From Candidatus Gastranaerophilales bacterium (lineage in GTDB: Bacteria; Cyanobacteriota; Vampirovibrionia; Gastranaerophilales; CAJFVJ01), in NCBI GenBank assembly GCA_028694275.1, contig JAQUTS010000004.1, positions 1-26,275 on the forward strand: 26,275 nucleotides of DNA. The letters run 5' to 3'. The position numbers and the translations under genes were made by a program. The notes beneath the pieces are model-generated. The model searched no databases. It worked only from the letters and a program-made list of their open reading frames with translations, and was not told where the DNA came from. Shown piece by piece: positions 7,386-14,766 of the stretch. The first letter of the stretch is position 1, and each line of letters opens with the position of its first letter.

Positions 7386-7730
7386 GTGATAATTATCAAA
7401 AAGTCTCTCGAAATTTTGCTCCATCTGAGCATTAGTTGCATCAGAATACACCATCAAAAATCTTACAATTGCGCTGAAAAGAGCAAAAATAAGCAAAGTA
7501 CAAACAGCATAACAGATTGCTTTTTTGATTTTGTCTATAATATTTTGTTGCTTACGATGAGAATGATATCTGTCCAAATACAAATCAATCGCATCATTAA
7601 TGAACTGATCTCTGTCTCTTGGGTCCAAAGAATCAATTTTATCAATATTTTCAGGGTAGATTTTAATTACATACTTTTTGGATTTGTAATATGAATCTTT
7701 GTCTATTTCATATTCTTGCTTAAGTTCCAT
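7377..7730 (-). CDS. Predicted ribbon-helix-helix protein with C-terminal membrane helix
   Basis: The 117-residue protein begins with a polar region, then SKKYVIKIYPENIDKIDSLD followed by RDRDQFINDAIDLYLDRYHS (about 17-57). This strand, helix, turn, 'xFIN-AI-xYL' helix pattern is characteristic of ribbon-helix-helix (Arc/MetJ-type) DNA-binding domains. After a basic linker (HRKQQNIIDKIKK) comes one strongly hydrophobic segment, AICYAVCTLLIFALFSAIVR at 71-90 continuing to about 95. A polar tail of about 22 residues follows. The basic flank before the helix suggests the N-terminus is cytoplasmic, so it would be a membrane-anchored DNA-binding protein; this is inference from pattern only. The start is supported by GAGGAAT about 8 bases upstream. 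It is convergent with and overlaps the patatin gene by nine bases. Confidence 0.68.
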   Translation of the reverse strand: MELKQEYEIDKDSYYKSKKYVIKIYPENIDKIDSLDPRDRDQFINDAIDLYLDRYHSHRKQQNIIDKIKKAICYAVCTLLIFALFSAIVRFLMVYSDATNAQMEQNFERLFDNYHLQ

Positions 7731-7831
7731 TCATATTCCTCAAAATAAAATCTTTTCAGTTAAGTTTGTTCAGCTTATAATTATCTAGTCTATAGTAAAC
7801 ATTCTATAACATCTTTATACTTTTAAGCAAG

Positions 7832-7860
7832 TTAACTCAACCGAAAAAATCATTTAAAAT
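7832..7860 (+). promoter_or_regulatory. Probable promoter of the heptose kinase operon
   Basis: TTAACT (7832-7837) and TAAAAT (7855-7860) are 17 bases apart, a reasonable -35/-10 pair. The predicted start point near 7867 gives a leader of about 20 bases carrying the GGAG ribosome-binding site at 7879-7882. The -35 lies in AAGTTAACT, similar to the palindrome between ribD and the metalloprotease gene. Confidence 0.45.
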
Positions 7861-7887
7861 AAGATATTAGCATTGATTGGAGCAACA

Positions 7888-8904
7888 ATGTTTGAAAAAG
7901 ATAAACTAAAAAAAATCATAGATAATATGAATAACCAAAAAATCCTTGTGATAGGTGATTTGGCAATAGATGAGATGATATACGGAAACGCAAGCAGAAT
8001 CTCAAGAGAAGCACCTGTTTTGATTCTTCTTCACAGTCATACAAATATTATCCTCGGTGCCGCGTCAAACGCCGCCCACAACTTATCCACCCTGAATAAA
8101 GGCAAAGTCGCAACAATAGGGCTTTACGGGGAAGATTTCCACGGGCCGATTCTGCTTGAAACACTTAATAATGCAGGGATAAATACTGATTATATGGTGT
8201 GTGACCCTACAAGACCCACTTCTGTCAAAACAAGAATTTCAGGAGCCTCAACCCAATCTGTAACTCAACAAATAGTCAGAATCGACAGAGAATCTCACAA
8301 ATTTGTATCAGAAGAAATAGAAACAAAAATAATTGAAAACATCAAAAAAGCAATGCCTGATTATGATGCAGCAATTCTATCAGATTACGGAACAGGTATG
8401 ATGACACCGAACATCATAAAAGCAACAATCGAAACAGCAAATTCACTAGGCAAAATTGTTGCAGTCGACCCGCAAACAGACCTTCACAAATTCCAAAAAG
8501 CAACGGTACTAACGCCAAACCAACCCGATGCCCAAAAATCAGTAGGATATGAAATCACTGATGAAGAAACTCTTCAAAAAGCAGGACAAGACCTCTTGGA
8601 TAAAACTAACGCCAAAATGATACTTATCACCCGCGGGGGTGATGGAATGGCCGTTTTTGCACAGGGGCAAAAAATGGTAAAAATTCCTGCATTCAACAAA
8701 ACAGACGTTTTTGATGTAACAGGTGCCGGAGATACTGTCGTAGCAAGCTTTACTCTAGCTTTGGCATCAGGTGCAACTCCTGCTGAGGCTATGTTTATAG
8801 GTAATTTGGCGGCAAGCATTGTTGTGAGACATTTTGGCTGTGCAACTACCACACAAAATCAACTTAAAGCACAATTAGACGAAATCAATCTTATATTAAA
8901 ATAA
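7888..8904 (+). CDS. D-glycero-beta-D-manno-heptose-7-phosphate kinase (RfaE1/HldE kinase-type, PfkB family)
   Basis: An upstream in-frame TTG at 7873 exists, but ATG 7888 is preceded by GGAG five bases away, so I take it, giving 338 residues. The protein is a PfkB/ribokinase-family kinase: VIGDLAIDEMIYGNASRISR near the N-terminus (the GDLxxD...G-xRISREAP wording typical of the kinase domain of HldE/RfaE), AASNAAHNL, and DVTGAGDTVVASF with catalytic Asp282. It should phosphorylate heptose-7-phosphate at C1 on the way to ADP- or GDP-heptose. The nucleotidyltransferase domain of bifunctional HldE is absent, so this is the split, kinase-only form and the partner enzyme must be elsewhere. It heads an operon with a DUF4330 protein, an O-antigen-ligase-like protein and a GT9 glycosyltransferase, which supports a surface-glycan role. 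Confidence 0.83.
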   Translation: MFEKDKLKKIIDNMNNQKILVIGDLAIDEMIYGNASRISREAPVLILLHSHTNIILGAASNAAHNLSTLNKGKVATIGLYGEDFHGPILLETLNNAGINTDYMVCDPTRPTSVKTRISGASTQSVTQQIVRIDRESHKFVSEEIETKIIENIKKAMPDYDAAILSDYGTGMMTPNIIKATIETANSLGKIVAVDPQTDLHKFQKATVLTPNQPDAQKSVGYEITDEETLQKAGQDLLDKTNAKMILITRGGDGMAVFAQGQKMVKIPAFNKTDVFDVTGAGDTVVASFTLALASGATPAEAMFIGNLAASIVVRHFGCATTTQNQLKAQLDEINLILK

Positions 8905-8913
8905 GGAGCTTTT

Positions 8914-9408
8914 ATGAAAAAATTGAATTTACTGGACAAAATTATAATTGTCGCATTAATCCTTGGGATTACAGGATTCACCGCAGTAAAAATAGGCGAA
9001 CATCAAACTGCAGGCAATGTAATTGAAAAACAAGCACCTATCGAATTTGATGCTACTTTTACAGGGCAGCCCATAACAGCAAATGAGCCTCTTTTCAAAG
9101 TCGGTGACAGTGCATTTATTACCATCAGAAATGTCCCTTATACAGAATTGAAAATCACAAATTTTGATTTTGCACCTTGGAAAGTGGCAGTCTATGACAC
9201 AACCAAAAACGTATTCGCCATTGATGATCCGTCAAAACAAAACTTGTATAATGTTAATGTGACCCTAAAAGACAATGCAATAATTACGGAAGACGGCCCT
9301 GTTATCGGCGGAAACAAAATCAAAATCGGCCTTCCTATCACAATCGAGGGCTTCAAATACCGTCTGTCAGGAGTTGTATCAGACGTAAGAGTGGACGAAG
9401 AAAAATAA
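8914..9408 (+). CDS. DUF4330-type membrane-anchored protein
   Basis: This 164-residue protein has one N-terminal membrane segment (about 8-26, IIIVALILGITGFTAVKIG) and a predominantly beta extracytoplasmic part. It ends with IGGNKIKIGLPITIEG, then KYRLSGVVSDVRV. The layout (membrane anchor, a beta domain with 'VGDxxxI', then 'xxIKIGxPxxIxGxxYxxxGxVxDV') matches what I recall of DUF4330, a family seen in cyanobacteria and Firmicutes, of unknown function. It starts 10 bases after the heptose kinase stop and has a GGAG site (AAGGAGCTTTTATG). Being in the same operon as glycan genes suggests a role in envelope polysaccharide assembly, but nothing in the sequence shows catalysis. Confidence 0.68.
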   Translation: MKKLNLLDKIIIVALILGITGFTAVKIGEHQTAGNVIEKQAPIEFDATFTGQPITANEPLFKVGDSAFITIRNVPYTELKITNFDFAPWKVAVYDTTKNVFAIDDPSKQNLYNVNVTLKDNAIITEDGPVIGGNKIKIGLPITIEGFKYRLSGVVSDVRVDEEK

Positions 9409-9431
9409 CTCACTACAGGATATAAAAATAA

Positions 9432-10796
9432 ATGGAGACCAATCTCAATAATAGTGTTTTTATCAGATTTGTAAATAATTGCTTGGATTTTACCCAAACA
9501 AAAACAAGCTTTCTTACTAAAAACAGTCTTTTTATCAAAAATATCGATATATTTATCAATATTTTTGCTGTTTTGACCCTGATTGTAAGCACTTTTTGGG
9601 ATTCTGAAAAAATCGGCATAGTAATGCTTTTAGGCTTTGGTCTTTTATTTTGCAAATACCTCCTCAGGCCAAAAACACACATCACAATCAACTCTTTTGA
9701 TGTGTGGGTAGTTATATATGTTTTGCTTTTTTGCCTTGCAACATTATGGTCATCCTGGCTGTTTGACAGTCTGCATGGATTGATTAAGGTCTTGATTTAT
9801 TTCTTTGGTTATTGGACTTTTAGAGAATTATTCAAAGCCAACCCAAAGTTGAAAATAGCTTATATTGCACTCATTGCGGTATTAAGTTCAATACAAGGAT
9901 TCATAGGTATTTATCAAAACCTATTCCATGTGGAAGCCTTGGCCGGATGGCAAGATATGCAAAATATCAACCCTGAAGAAATAATGACAAGAGTTTTTGG
10001 TACCCTTAAACCACTAAATCCGAATCTTTTGGCAGGGTATTTGATTGCAACAATCCCGACAACACTTGGCTGCACTTTTTATGATTTTAAAAATAAAAAA
10101 ATAAATTCCGTTGCTGCAATAGGTCTTTTAGCAACATTTTTGACTATTATTTTTACAGGCTGCCGAGGCAGCTACCTTGCACTAATGGCGCAATTGGCTC
10201 TTTTCAGCGCAATATCGGGGCATCTTATTTGGCATGATTTCAAAGACAAACCTCACCTCAAAAAAATCTGGTCAAATACCCTTATTTTAGGGGCTTTGGC
10301 AATAATCACGGTGATTTTGGCAGAGCCGTCTTTACAAAAAAGAGTCTGTTCAATTTTTGCCCAAAGAGATGACAGCAGCAATTCATTCAGAATGAATGTA
10401 TATCATTCAAGCTTCAGAATGTTCTGCGATAATGCCTTATGCGGGATAGGCGTTGGAAATTGGACCTTTAGAGAAGTTTACGGACTTTATATGAAAACGG
10501 CCTTCGATGCTTTAGGAGCATACTGCGTACCGCTTGAAATCGCAGTTGAGACAGGGATTTTGGGGCTGATAAACTTTATGGCTTTCATCATCACAAGCAT
10601 CATAACCGCCATCAAAAAAATCATCTCACAAATTGCTTACAACCCAAAAATCATAATAAGTATCACACTTATCTCAATTGTAGGCATGATGGTGCATGGA
10701 ATAGTTGATACCGTATGGTTCAGGCCACAAATACAATTTATTTTTTGGATGATGATTGCCATTTTGGGCACAGCATCAGATGAGGTGTCACAATGA
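9432..10796 (+). CDS. O-antigen ligase / IctB-like polytopic membrane protein
   Basis: This 454-residue protein consists almost entirely of hydrophobic helices (about 10-12), with the large periplasmic loop typical of the Wzy/WaaL/O-antigen-ligase superfamily between the later helices. Telling stretches are VFGTLKPLNPNLLAGYLIAT, TGCRGSYLALMAQ, FRMNVYHSSFRMFCDNALCG then IGVGNW, and PLEIAVETGILGLINF. The SLHGLIKVLIYFFGYWTF segment and NPNLLAGYL wording resemble the IctB subgroup known from cyanobacteria, once proposed as bicarbonate transporters. In this operon, next to a heptose kinase and a GT9 enzyme, a glycan ligase or polymerase role is more likely. The ATG at 9432 has AGGA about 12 bases upstream. 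The stop overlaps the start of the GT9 gene by ATGA. Confidence 0.75.
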   Translation: METNLNNSVFIRFVNNCLDFTQTKTSFLTKNSLFIKNIDIFINIFAVLTLIVSTFWDSEKIGIVMLLGFGLLFCKYLLRPKTHITINSFDVWVVIYVLLFCLATLWSSWLFDSLHGLIKVLIYFFGYWTFRELFKANPKLKIAYIALIAVLSSIQGFIGIYQNLFHVEALAGWQDMQNINPEEIMTRVFGTLKPLNPNLLAGYLIATIPTTLGCTFYDFKNKKINSVAAIGLLATFLTIIFTGCRGSYLALMAQLALFSAISGHLIWHDFKDKPHLKKIWSNTLILGALAIITVILAEPSLQKRVCSIFAQRDDSSNSFRMNVYHSSFRMFCDNALCGIGVGNWTFREVYGLYMKTAFDALGAYCVPLEIAVETGILGLINFMAFIITSIITAIKKIISQIAYNPKIIISITLISIVGMMVHGIVDTVWFRPQIQFIFWMMIAILGTASDEVSQ

Positions 10797-11824
10797 AAAA
10801 AATAGCGATGATAAACTTCGGCGGACTTGGCGATGAAATATTATTTTTGCCTGCAATAAAATCAGTCAAAAAAGCATTCCCCAACTCTGAAATCACACTC
10901 GTGACAGAACCCAGAAGCAAAGCTATAAAAGATCTTACGACCCTGGTAGATAATATCATCGAATGCGATATCAAAAGCGCAAAAAAACATCTTGAAGTGC
11001 TCCGTCTTATCGTAAGGCTCAGAAGAAGAAATTTCGATATGATTATCTCATCAGGTGGATCGCCTTTAATATCAGTGATTTTGGCATTAACAGGAATCAA
11101 AGAAAAATATGGCTATGATACGGGATTTTTAAGCAGAATCCTTTTGACAAAAACAATCAAACTGAACAAAAAGCAATACGCAGGAAATATGTATCACGAC
11201 TTGGTTTCAGGGCTTTGCGATCTACAAGCAGAACTTCCTCAAATTGAGACAGAGCCTGAAACTTACCACACAAATCCTAATCAAAAAACAGATGAATTTG
11301 TGGTGCCTGATTCTGATAAAAAAATTGTTTTAATTCATCCGGGCTCAAGCAAACTTAGCAAAGAAAAAAATATAATAAAAAGCTATGGCAAATGGCCTGA
11401 ATTAATCAAAAAACTCCAAGATTCAGACAAATATACTATCTGGATAGCAGGCGGGCCTGATGATAAAGAAGTAATAGATGAAATAACAGCAAAAATTGAT
11501 ACTAAAAACATAGTGAATTTTTACGGTAAAACTAAAAATATCAAACACCTTGTAAAACTGATGAAAAAAGCGGATCTTTGCATCTGCATTGATTCTGCAC
11601 CACTACACATTGCAGTGGGATTACAAAAAAACCTCATCGGTATTTTTGGCCCGACAGATGAAAAAAAACTTATGCCTCAGCATGAATTATTTACCCCTGT
11701 ATCAAATTACACAGGCTGCCGCCCTTGCCTTTGGGATAAAAGACAAGAAAGCTGCGATAAGCTAAACTGCCTCAAAATCTCTATAGATAAGCTTTTTAAT
11801 ATTATCGAAAATAAACTCACCTAA
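10793..11824 (+). CDS. Glycosyltransferase family 9 (heptosyltransferase-like)
   Basis: This 343-residue GT-B enzyme begins IAMINFGGLGDEILFLPAIK, the N-terminal GxGDxxxxxP box of ADP-heptose:LPS heptosyltransferases. The C-terminal half has VLIHPGSSK, TIWIAGGPDDKEVI, ADLCICIDSAPLHIAVGL and IGIFGPTDEKKLMP (the GPTD box). A four-cysteine tail (GCRPCLWDKRQESCDKLNC) is also common in this family. It probably transfers heptose or a related sugar to lipid-linked or LPS-core acceptors on the cytoplasmic face of the inner membrane; the exact sugar and acceptor cannot be read from sequence. Its ATG overlaps the stop of the preceding ligase-like gene (ATGA), so translation is coupled. A hairpin terminator follows. 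Confidence 0.87.
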   Translation: MKKIAMINFGGLGDEILFLPAIKSVKKAFPNSEITLVTEPRSKAIKDLTTLVDNIIECDIKSAKKHLEVLRLIVRLRRRNFDMIISSGGSPLISVILALTGIKEKYGYDTGFLSRILLTKTIKLNKKQYAGNMYHDLVSGLCDLQAELPQIETEPETYHTNPNQKTDEFVVPDSDKKIVLIHPGSSKLSKEKNIIKSYGKWPELIKKLQDSDKYTIWIAGGPDDKEVIDEITAKIDTKNIVNFYGKTKNIKHLVKLMKKADLCICIDSAPLHIAVGLQKNLIGIFGPTDEKKLMPQHELFTPVSNYTGCRPCLWDKRQESCDKLNCLKISIDKLFNIIENKLT

Positions 11825-11860
11825 CTTTTGTTAACATTTTTGTAACATGGTAAAAACCAA

Positions 11861-11890
11861 AAAAGCAATTTCTCAAAAGAAATTGTTTTT
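11861..11890 (+). terminator. Terminator of the heptose/glycan operon
   Basis: CAATTTCT (11866-11873) and AGAAATTG (11878-11885) form an 8-bp stem with a 4-base loop, extended by A/T pairs and followed by TTTTT on the plus strand. The stem is AT-rich, so it is weaker than the dapL terminator, but it sits 40 bases after the GT9 stop codon, where one is expected. Confidence 0.6.
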
Positions 11891-11931
11891 ACATGAGTAT
11901 CAAGGTTAGTTAAGTAAGGTAGGTTATATTA

Positions 11932-12216
11932 ATGGAAGTTAGCTATGTTGCAAGCATCGCTAGAAGCGAAGAAGGTTTGGACAGAATCGTAAATCATTTG
12001 ATTCACCAAGTTTCTAAAAGCGAGCTATCAAGTTTTATTAAAAGATTAAGCTTTTATATCGAACACGTTAACATTATCAACAAAAGCTTAAAAAGTAACA
12101 ATTACGAAAGTCAGATTACTGTCTTGAACAATCTCAAAACAAAACTTCAAGAAGAATCCGACTGCAGGAGTCTGTCAATAAATACAGTAGCGAAAAGCTA
12201 CCAGGAATCAATGTGA
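11932..12216 (+). CDS. Small helical protein of unknown function
   Basis: I recognise no family for this 94-residue protein. It lacks a signal peptide or membrane helix and looks mainly alpha-helical: a first helix around EEGLDRIVNHLIHQVSK, then SELSSFIKRLSFYIEHVNII, then SQITVLNNLKTKLQEES. The ATG at 11932 has AAGGTAGGT upstream at suitable spacing, and the gene fills the space between the glycan operon terminator and serS. Its leader (TTAGTTAAG, six bases, AGGTT, then ATTAATG) closely resembles that of the HELGH copy 1 gene at 2906. It converges on serS, leaving 15 bases between the stop codons. A small inverted repeat GTAGC/GCTAC lies at its 3' end. Confidence 0.6.
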   Translation: MEVSYVASIARSEEGLDRIVNHLIHQVSKSELSSFIKRLSFYIEHVNIINKSLKSNNYESQITVLNNLKTKLQEESDCRSLSINTVAKSYQESM

Positions 12217-12231
12217 AGCTATAGAAAAAAG

Positions 12232-13488
12232 CTAAATCCTGTCAAAGCCAGTGTATTTAATTAATTGTGTTGGAATTGAAATACTGCCATCATCTTGTTG
12301 GCAGTTTTCTATTATTGCGGCAAATGTACGGCCAACCGCAAGGCCTGAGCCGTTGATAGTGTGGACAAACTGAGGTTTGCCGCCTTCTTTTTTGTATTTG
12401 ATATTAGCTCGTCTTGCCTGATAATCACCAAAATTACTACAGCTTGAAATTTCTTTATAACCGTTATAAGAAGGCATCCAAACTTCAAGGTCATAACATT
12501 TTGTTGCAGAAAAACCAAGATCACCCGAACACAATTGAACACGTCTGTATGGAAGTTCTAATAATTCAAGCATTTTTTCAGCATTTTGAGTCAGTTTTTC
12601 GTGTTCTTCTTGGGATGTTTCAGGTGTACAAAGTTTCACAAGTTCAACTTTATTAAACTGATGCAATCTTATAAGGCCGCGTGTATCTTTGCCAGCAGAG
12701 CCTGCTTCGCGCCTAAAACAAGGAGTGTAAGCCACCATGTATTTGGGAAGGTCTTCTTCTTTCAAAATCTCATTTGAATAGATATTTGTCACAGGAACTT
12801 CTGCTGTAGGAATCAAGAAAAGATCCTCTTCTTCGCATTTATACATATCTTCTTTAAACTTTGGCAACTGCCCCGTGCCTGTCATAGCAGCAGAATTAAC
12901 CATTAAAGGAGGCATAATTTCTGTATAGCCATGCTCTTGAGTGTGAATGGATAAAAAGAAATTAATAATAGCACGCTCCAAAGCGGCTCCTTTGCCCGTA
13001 TAAAGGGTGAATCTTGACTGAGCAAGCTTAACGCCGCGCTCAAAATCAACAAGTCCTTTTTCTTCAGCAATTTCCCAATGAGGTTTGGCAAAAGCCGTAC
13101 GAGGAGTCCCTACTGTTTTGATAACAAGATTAGCAGAATCATCGCTGCCTATCGGCGTATCTTCTGATGGAGTATTTGGTATATTCAAAAGAAGCGTCCT
13201 TTGAGCTTCGTTCAAGTCAGTTTCTTGTTCTTCAAGTTTTTTAATCTCATCACCAATCTCACGCACTTGAGCCTCGATTATTGATGTATCTTGTCCTTGT
13301 TTTTTAAGAGAACCTATTTGATTTGAGATGGTTTTACGCTGGTTTCTCAATTCATCAGCTTGTGTTTGGACTTGGCGTCTTTTTTCATCAATCTTAATTA
13401 CTTCATCTACCGACAAAGAAGTATTTCTTTTTTGCAAAAGTTCGTTAATTTTGTCAGTATTTTCTCGAATTAATTTGATATCAAGCAT
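12232..13488 (-). CDS. serS: Seryl-tRNA synthetase
   Basis: SerS charges tRNA-Ser with serine (class II synthetase, cytoplasmic homodimer). The 418-residue protein begins MLDIKLIRENTDKINELLQK and has the long antiparallel coiled-coil arm (about 30-100, rich in Lys/Glu/Gln) that grips the tRNA. It then shows PTAEVPVTNIY (227 on), motif 2 FRREAGSAGKDTRGLIRLHQ (258 on) and motif 3 NGSGLAVGRTFAAIIENCQQ near the C-terminus. Length is normal. The start at 13488 has GGAG upstream and a good promoter 26 or more bases before it. It converges with the small helical gene at 12216. Confidence 0.96.
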   Translation of the reverse strand: MLDIKLIRENTDKINELLQKRNTSLSVDEVIKIDEKRRQVQTQADELRNQRKTISNQIGSLKKQGQDTSIIEAQVREIGDEIKKLEEQETDLNEAQRTLLLNIPNTPSEDTPIGSDDSANLVIKTVGTPRTAFAKPHWEIAEEKGLVDFERGVKLAQSRFTLYTGKGAALERAIINFFLSIHTQEHGYTEIMPPLMVNSAAMTGTGQLPKFKEDMYKCEEEDLFLIPTAEVPVTNIYSNEILKEEDLPKYMVAYTPCFRREAGSAGKDTRGLIRLHQFNKVELVKLCTPETSQEEHEKLTQNAEKMLELLELPYRRVQLCSGDLGFSATKCYDLEVWMPSYNGYKEISSCSNFGDYQARRANIKYKKEGGKPQFVHTINGSGLAVGRTFAAIIENCQQDDGSISIPTQLIKYTGFDRI

Positions 13489-13521
13489 TTTATTTGTCGC
13501 TCCTTTTAAAATTACAAGCTA

Positions 13522-13550
13522 ATTATACCAAGACCCAAAAATATTGTGAA
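13522..13550 (-). promoter_or_regulatory. Promoter of serS
   Basis: On the minus strand, TTCACA (13545-13550) and TATAAT (13522-13527) are separated by 17 bases, a near-consensus -35/-10 pair. The expected start near 13514 gives a leader of about 25 bases that holds the GGAG site. There is no room for a T-box riboswitch in this leader. Confidence 0.65.
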
Positions 13551-13563
13551 ATTATTTTGGATT

Positions 13564-14766
13564 TTATTGTTCTTTTTGTTTGATGCTCTCACCCAACAAA
13601 GAAAAAGCTCCTTCTGTCACAACAACTTCACCGGGTTTTAAGCCTGATAATACTTCTGAATAATTATCATTTTTATGCCCTATTATTACTTTTCTTTCTT
13701 CATAAGTATTGGGTTTGACCTTCACATAGGCAAATATATAATCGCCATATTTTTGCAAAGCCTTATTGGGCACGGCAAGAGCATTTATAGTACCTATATC
13801 AACACGCATTTCAGCATACATATTGGGCTTAATTTCAAAATTCGGATTTGGAATATCTGCTCGCACTTCAAGAGTTTTGCTCTCATTATCCAAAATAGAT
13901 GAAACATATGAAAGAATTCCCTTAACTTCAGGCCCTTGGGCTTCTTCCAAATCACCCCATACATGCTGGCCGACTTTTAAAAACTGTGAATCTTTTTCAA
14001 AAGCATACCCCACAAGCCAAATAGTCGAAAGATCGGCAATAGTGAACATTTCCTTATCGTCATCAACAAATTCGCCCGGATTCACTTTTCTGTCAAGAAC
14101 AATCCCGCCGGTATGGGCTCTTAGTGTAATATAAGGGTAGATTTTTTTGCTCGAAATCGCCCTTTGAATAGAACTTGAATCCCCACCATAAAGTGCAATT
14201 CTTTGAGAATAAACCTTAATAATTGTACTGCGCTCAACTTTGGCCGAATCAAGAACAGCCTTGTCCTTTTGCATTTGCGCCTTTGCAACTTCATATTCTG
14301 CACGAGAAGAAATCCCCTCACGATAAAGAATACCCTCCCTTTTAAAAGCCTGAGAAGACAAAGCATACATAGCTGTCATCTGTTTTACCTGAGAATCTGC
14401 CTGTATGTATTTATCCAAAAATTCAAGCTGAATTTGGCCAATTTCATCTGATTTTATCTGAGCAATAGTCTGCCCTTTTTTTACGATAAAACCGGGCTCC
14501 ACAAGTATACTTGTAACATGCCCTGAAATAGGAGCATAAAGTTTGTCCGTAAATTTGTTAATTGCCTTAAACTGCGCAGGAATTGTTATTATTATTTTGA
14601 TATCTCTTATCAAAAGAGGCTCCGTTTGGAGTTTAGCATTTTGCTCTTGCGCTGCACTGAGTATAATCTGCTTATGATTACTATTTGCATTATCATCACG
14701 ATTACATCCTGTCGTAGTAACAGCAACAAATAAAACCAAAAACAGCACTAAAACTTTATATTTCAT
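13564..14766 (-). CDS. RND efflux periplasmic adaptor (membrane fusion protein)
   Basis: I place the start at 14766 rather than the in-frame 14787, because AAGGAGCATCTCATG gives a strong ribosome-binding site; this yields 400 residues. The N-terminus KYKVLVLFLVLFVAVTTTGC looks like a lipoprotein-type export signal ending at Cys21, although the lipobox (TTGC) is not ideal. A barrel-sandwich (lipoyl-like) half is seen at about 75-105 (KLYAPISGHVTSILVEPGFI), then a helical hairpin (about 110-190), then the second half (ITLRAHTGGIVLDRKVNPGE) and beta-barrel segments. It bridges the inner-membrane pump and the outer-membrane channel. No N-terminal heavy-metal-binding domain of the CusB/SilB type is present. 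The gene starts 11 bases inside the 3' end of the pump gene, so translation is coupled. Confidence 0.86.
   Translation of the reverse strand: MKYKVLVLFLVLFVAVTTTGCNRDDNANSNHKQIILSAAQEQNAKLQTEPLLIRDIKIIITIPAQFKAINKFTDKLYAPISGHVTSILVEPGFIVKKGQTIAQIKSDEIGQIQLEFLDKYIQADSQVKQMTAMYALSSQAFKREGILYREGISSRAEYEVAKAQMQKDKAVLDSAKVERSTIIKVYSQRIALYGGDSSSIQRAISSKKIYPYITLRAHTGGIVLDRKVNPGEFVDDDKEMFTIADLSTIWLVGYAFEKDSQFLKVGQHVWGDLEEAQGPEVKGILSYVSSILDNESKTLEVRADIPNPNFEIKPNMYAEMRVDIGTINALAVPNKALQKYGDYIFAYVKVKPNTYEERKVIIGHKNDNYSEVLSGLKPGEVVVTEGAFSLLGESIKQKEQ

Noticed and set aside
7386..7694. Plus-strand 102-codon frame
   Set aside because: Complement of the minus-strand ribbon-helix-helix/membrane gene, which has a ribosome-binding site and a coherent domain pattern.
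12186..12200. GTAGC/GCTAC hairpin as terminator of the 94-residue gene
   Set aside because: It lies inside the coding region, has only five pairs and no following T-run.
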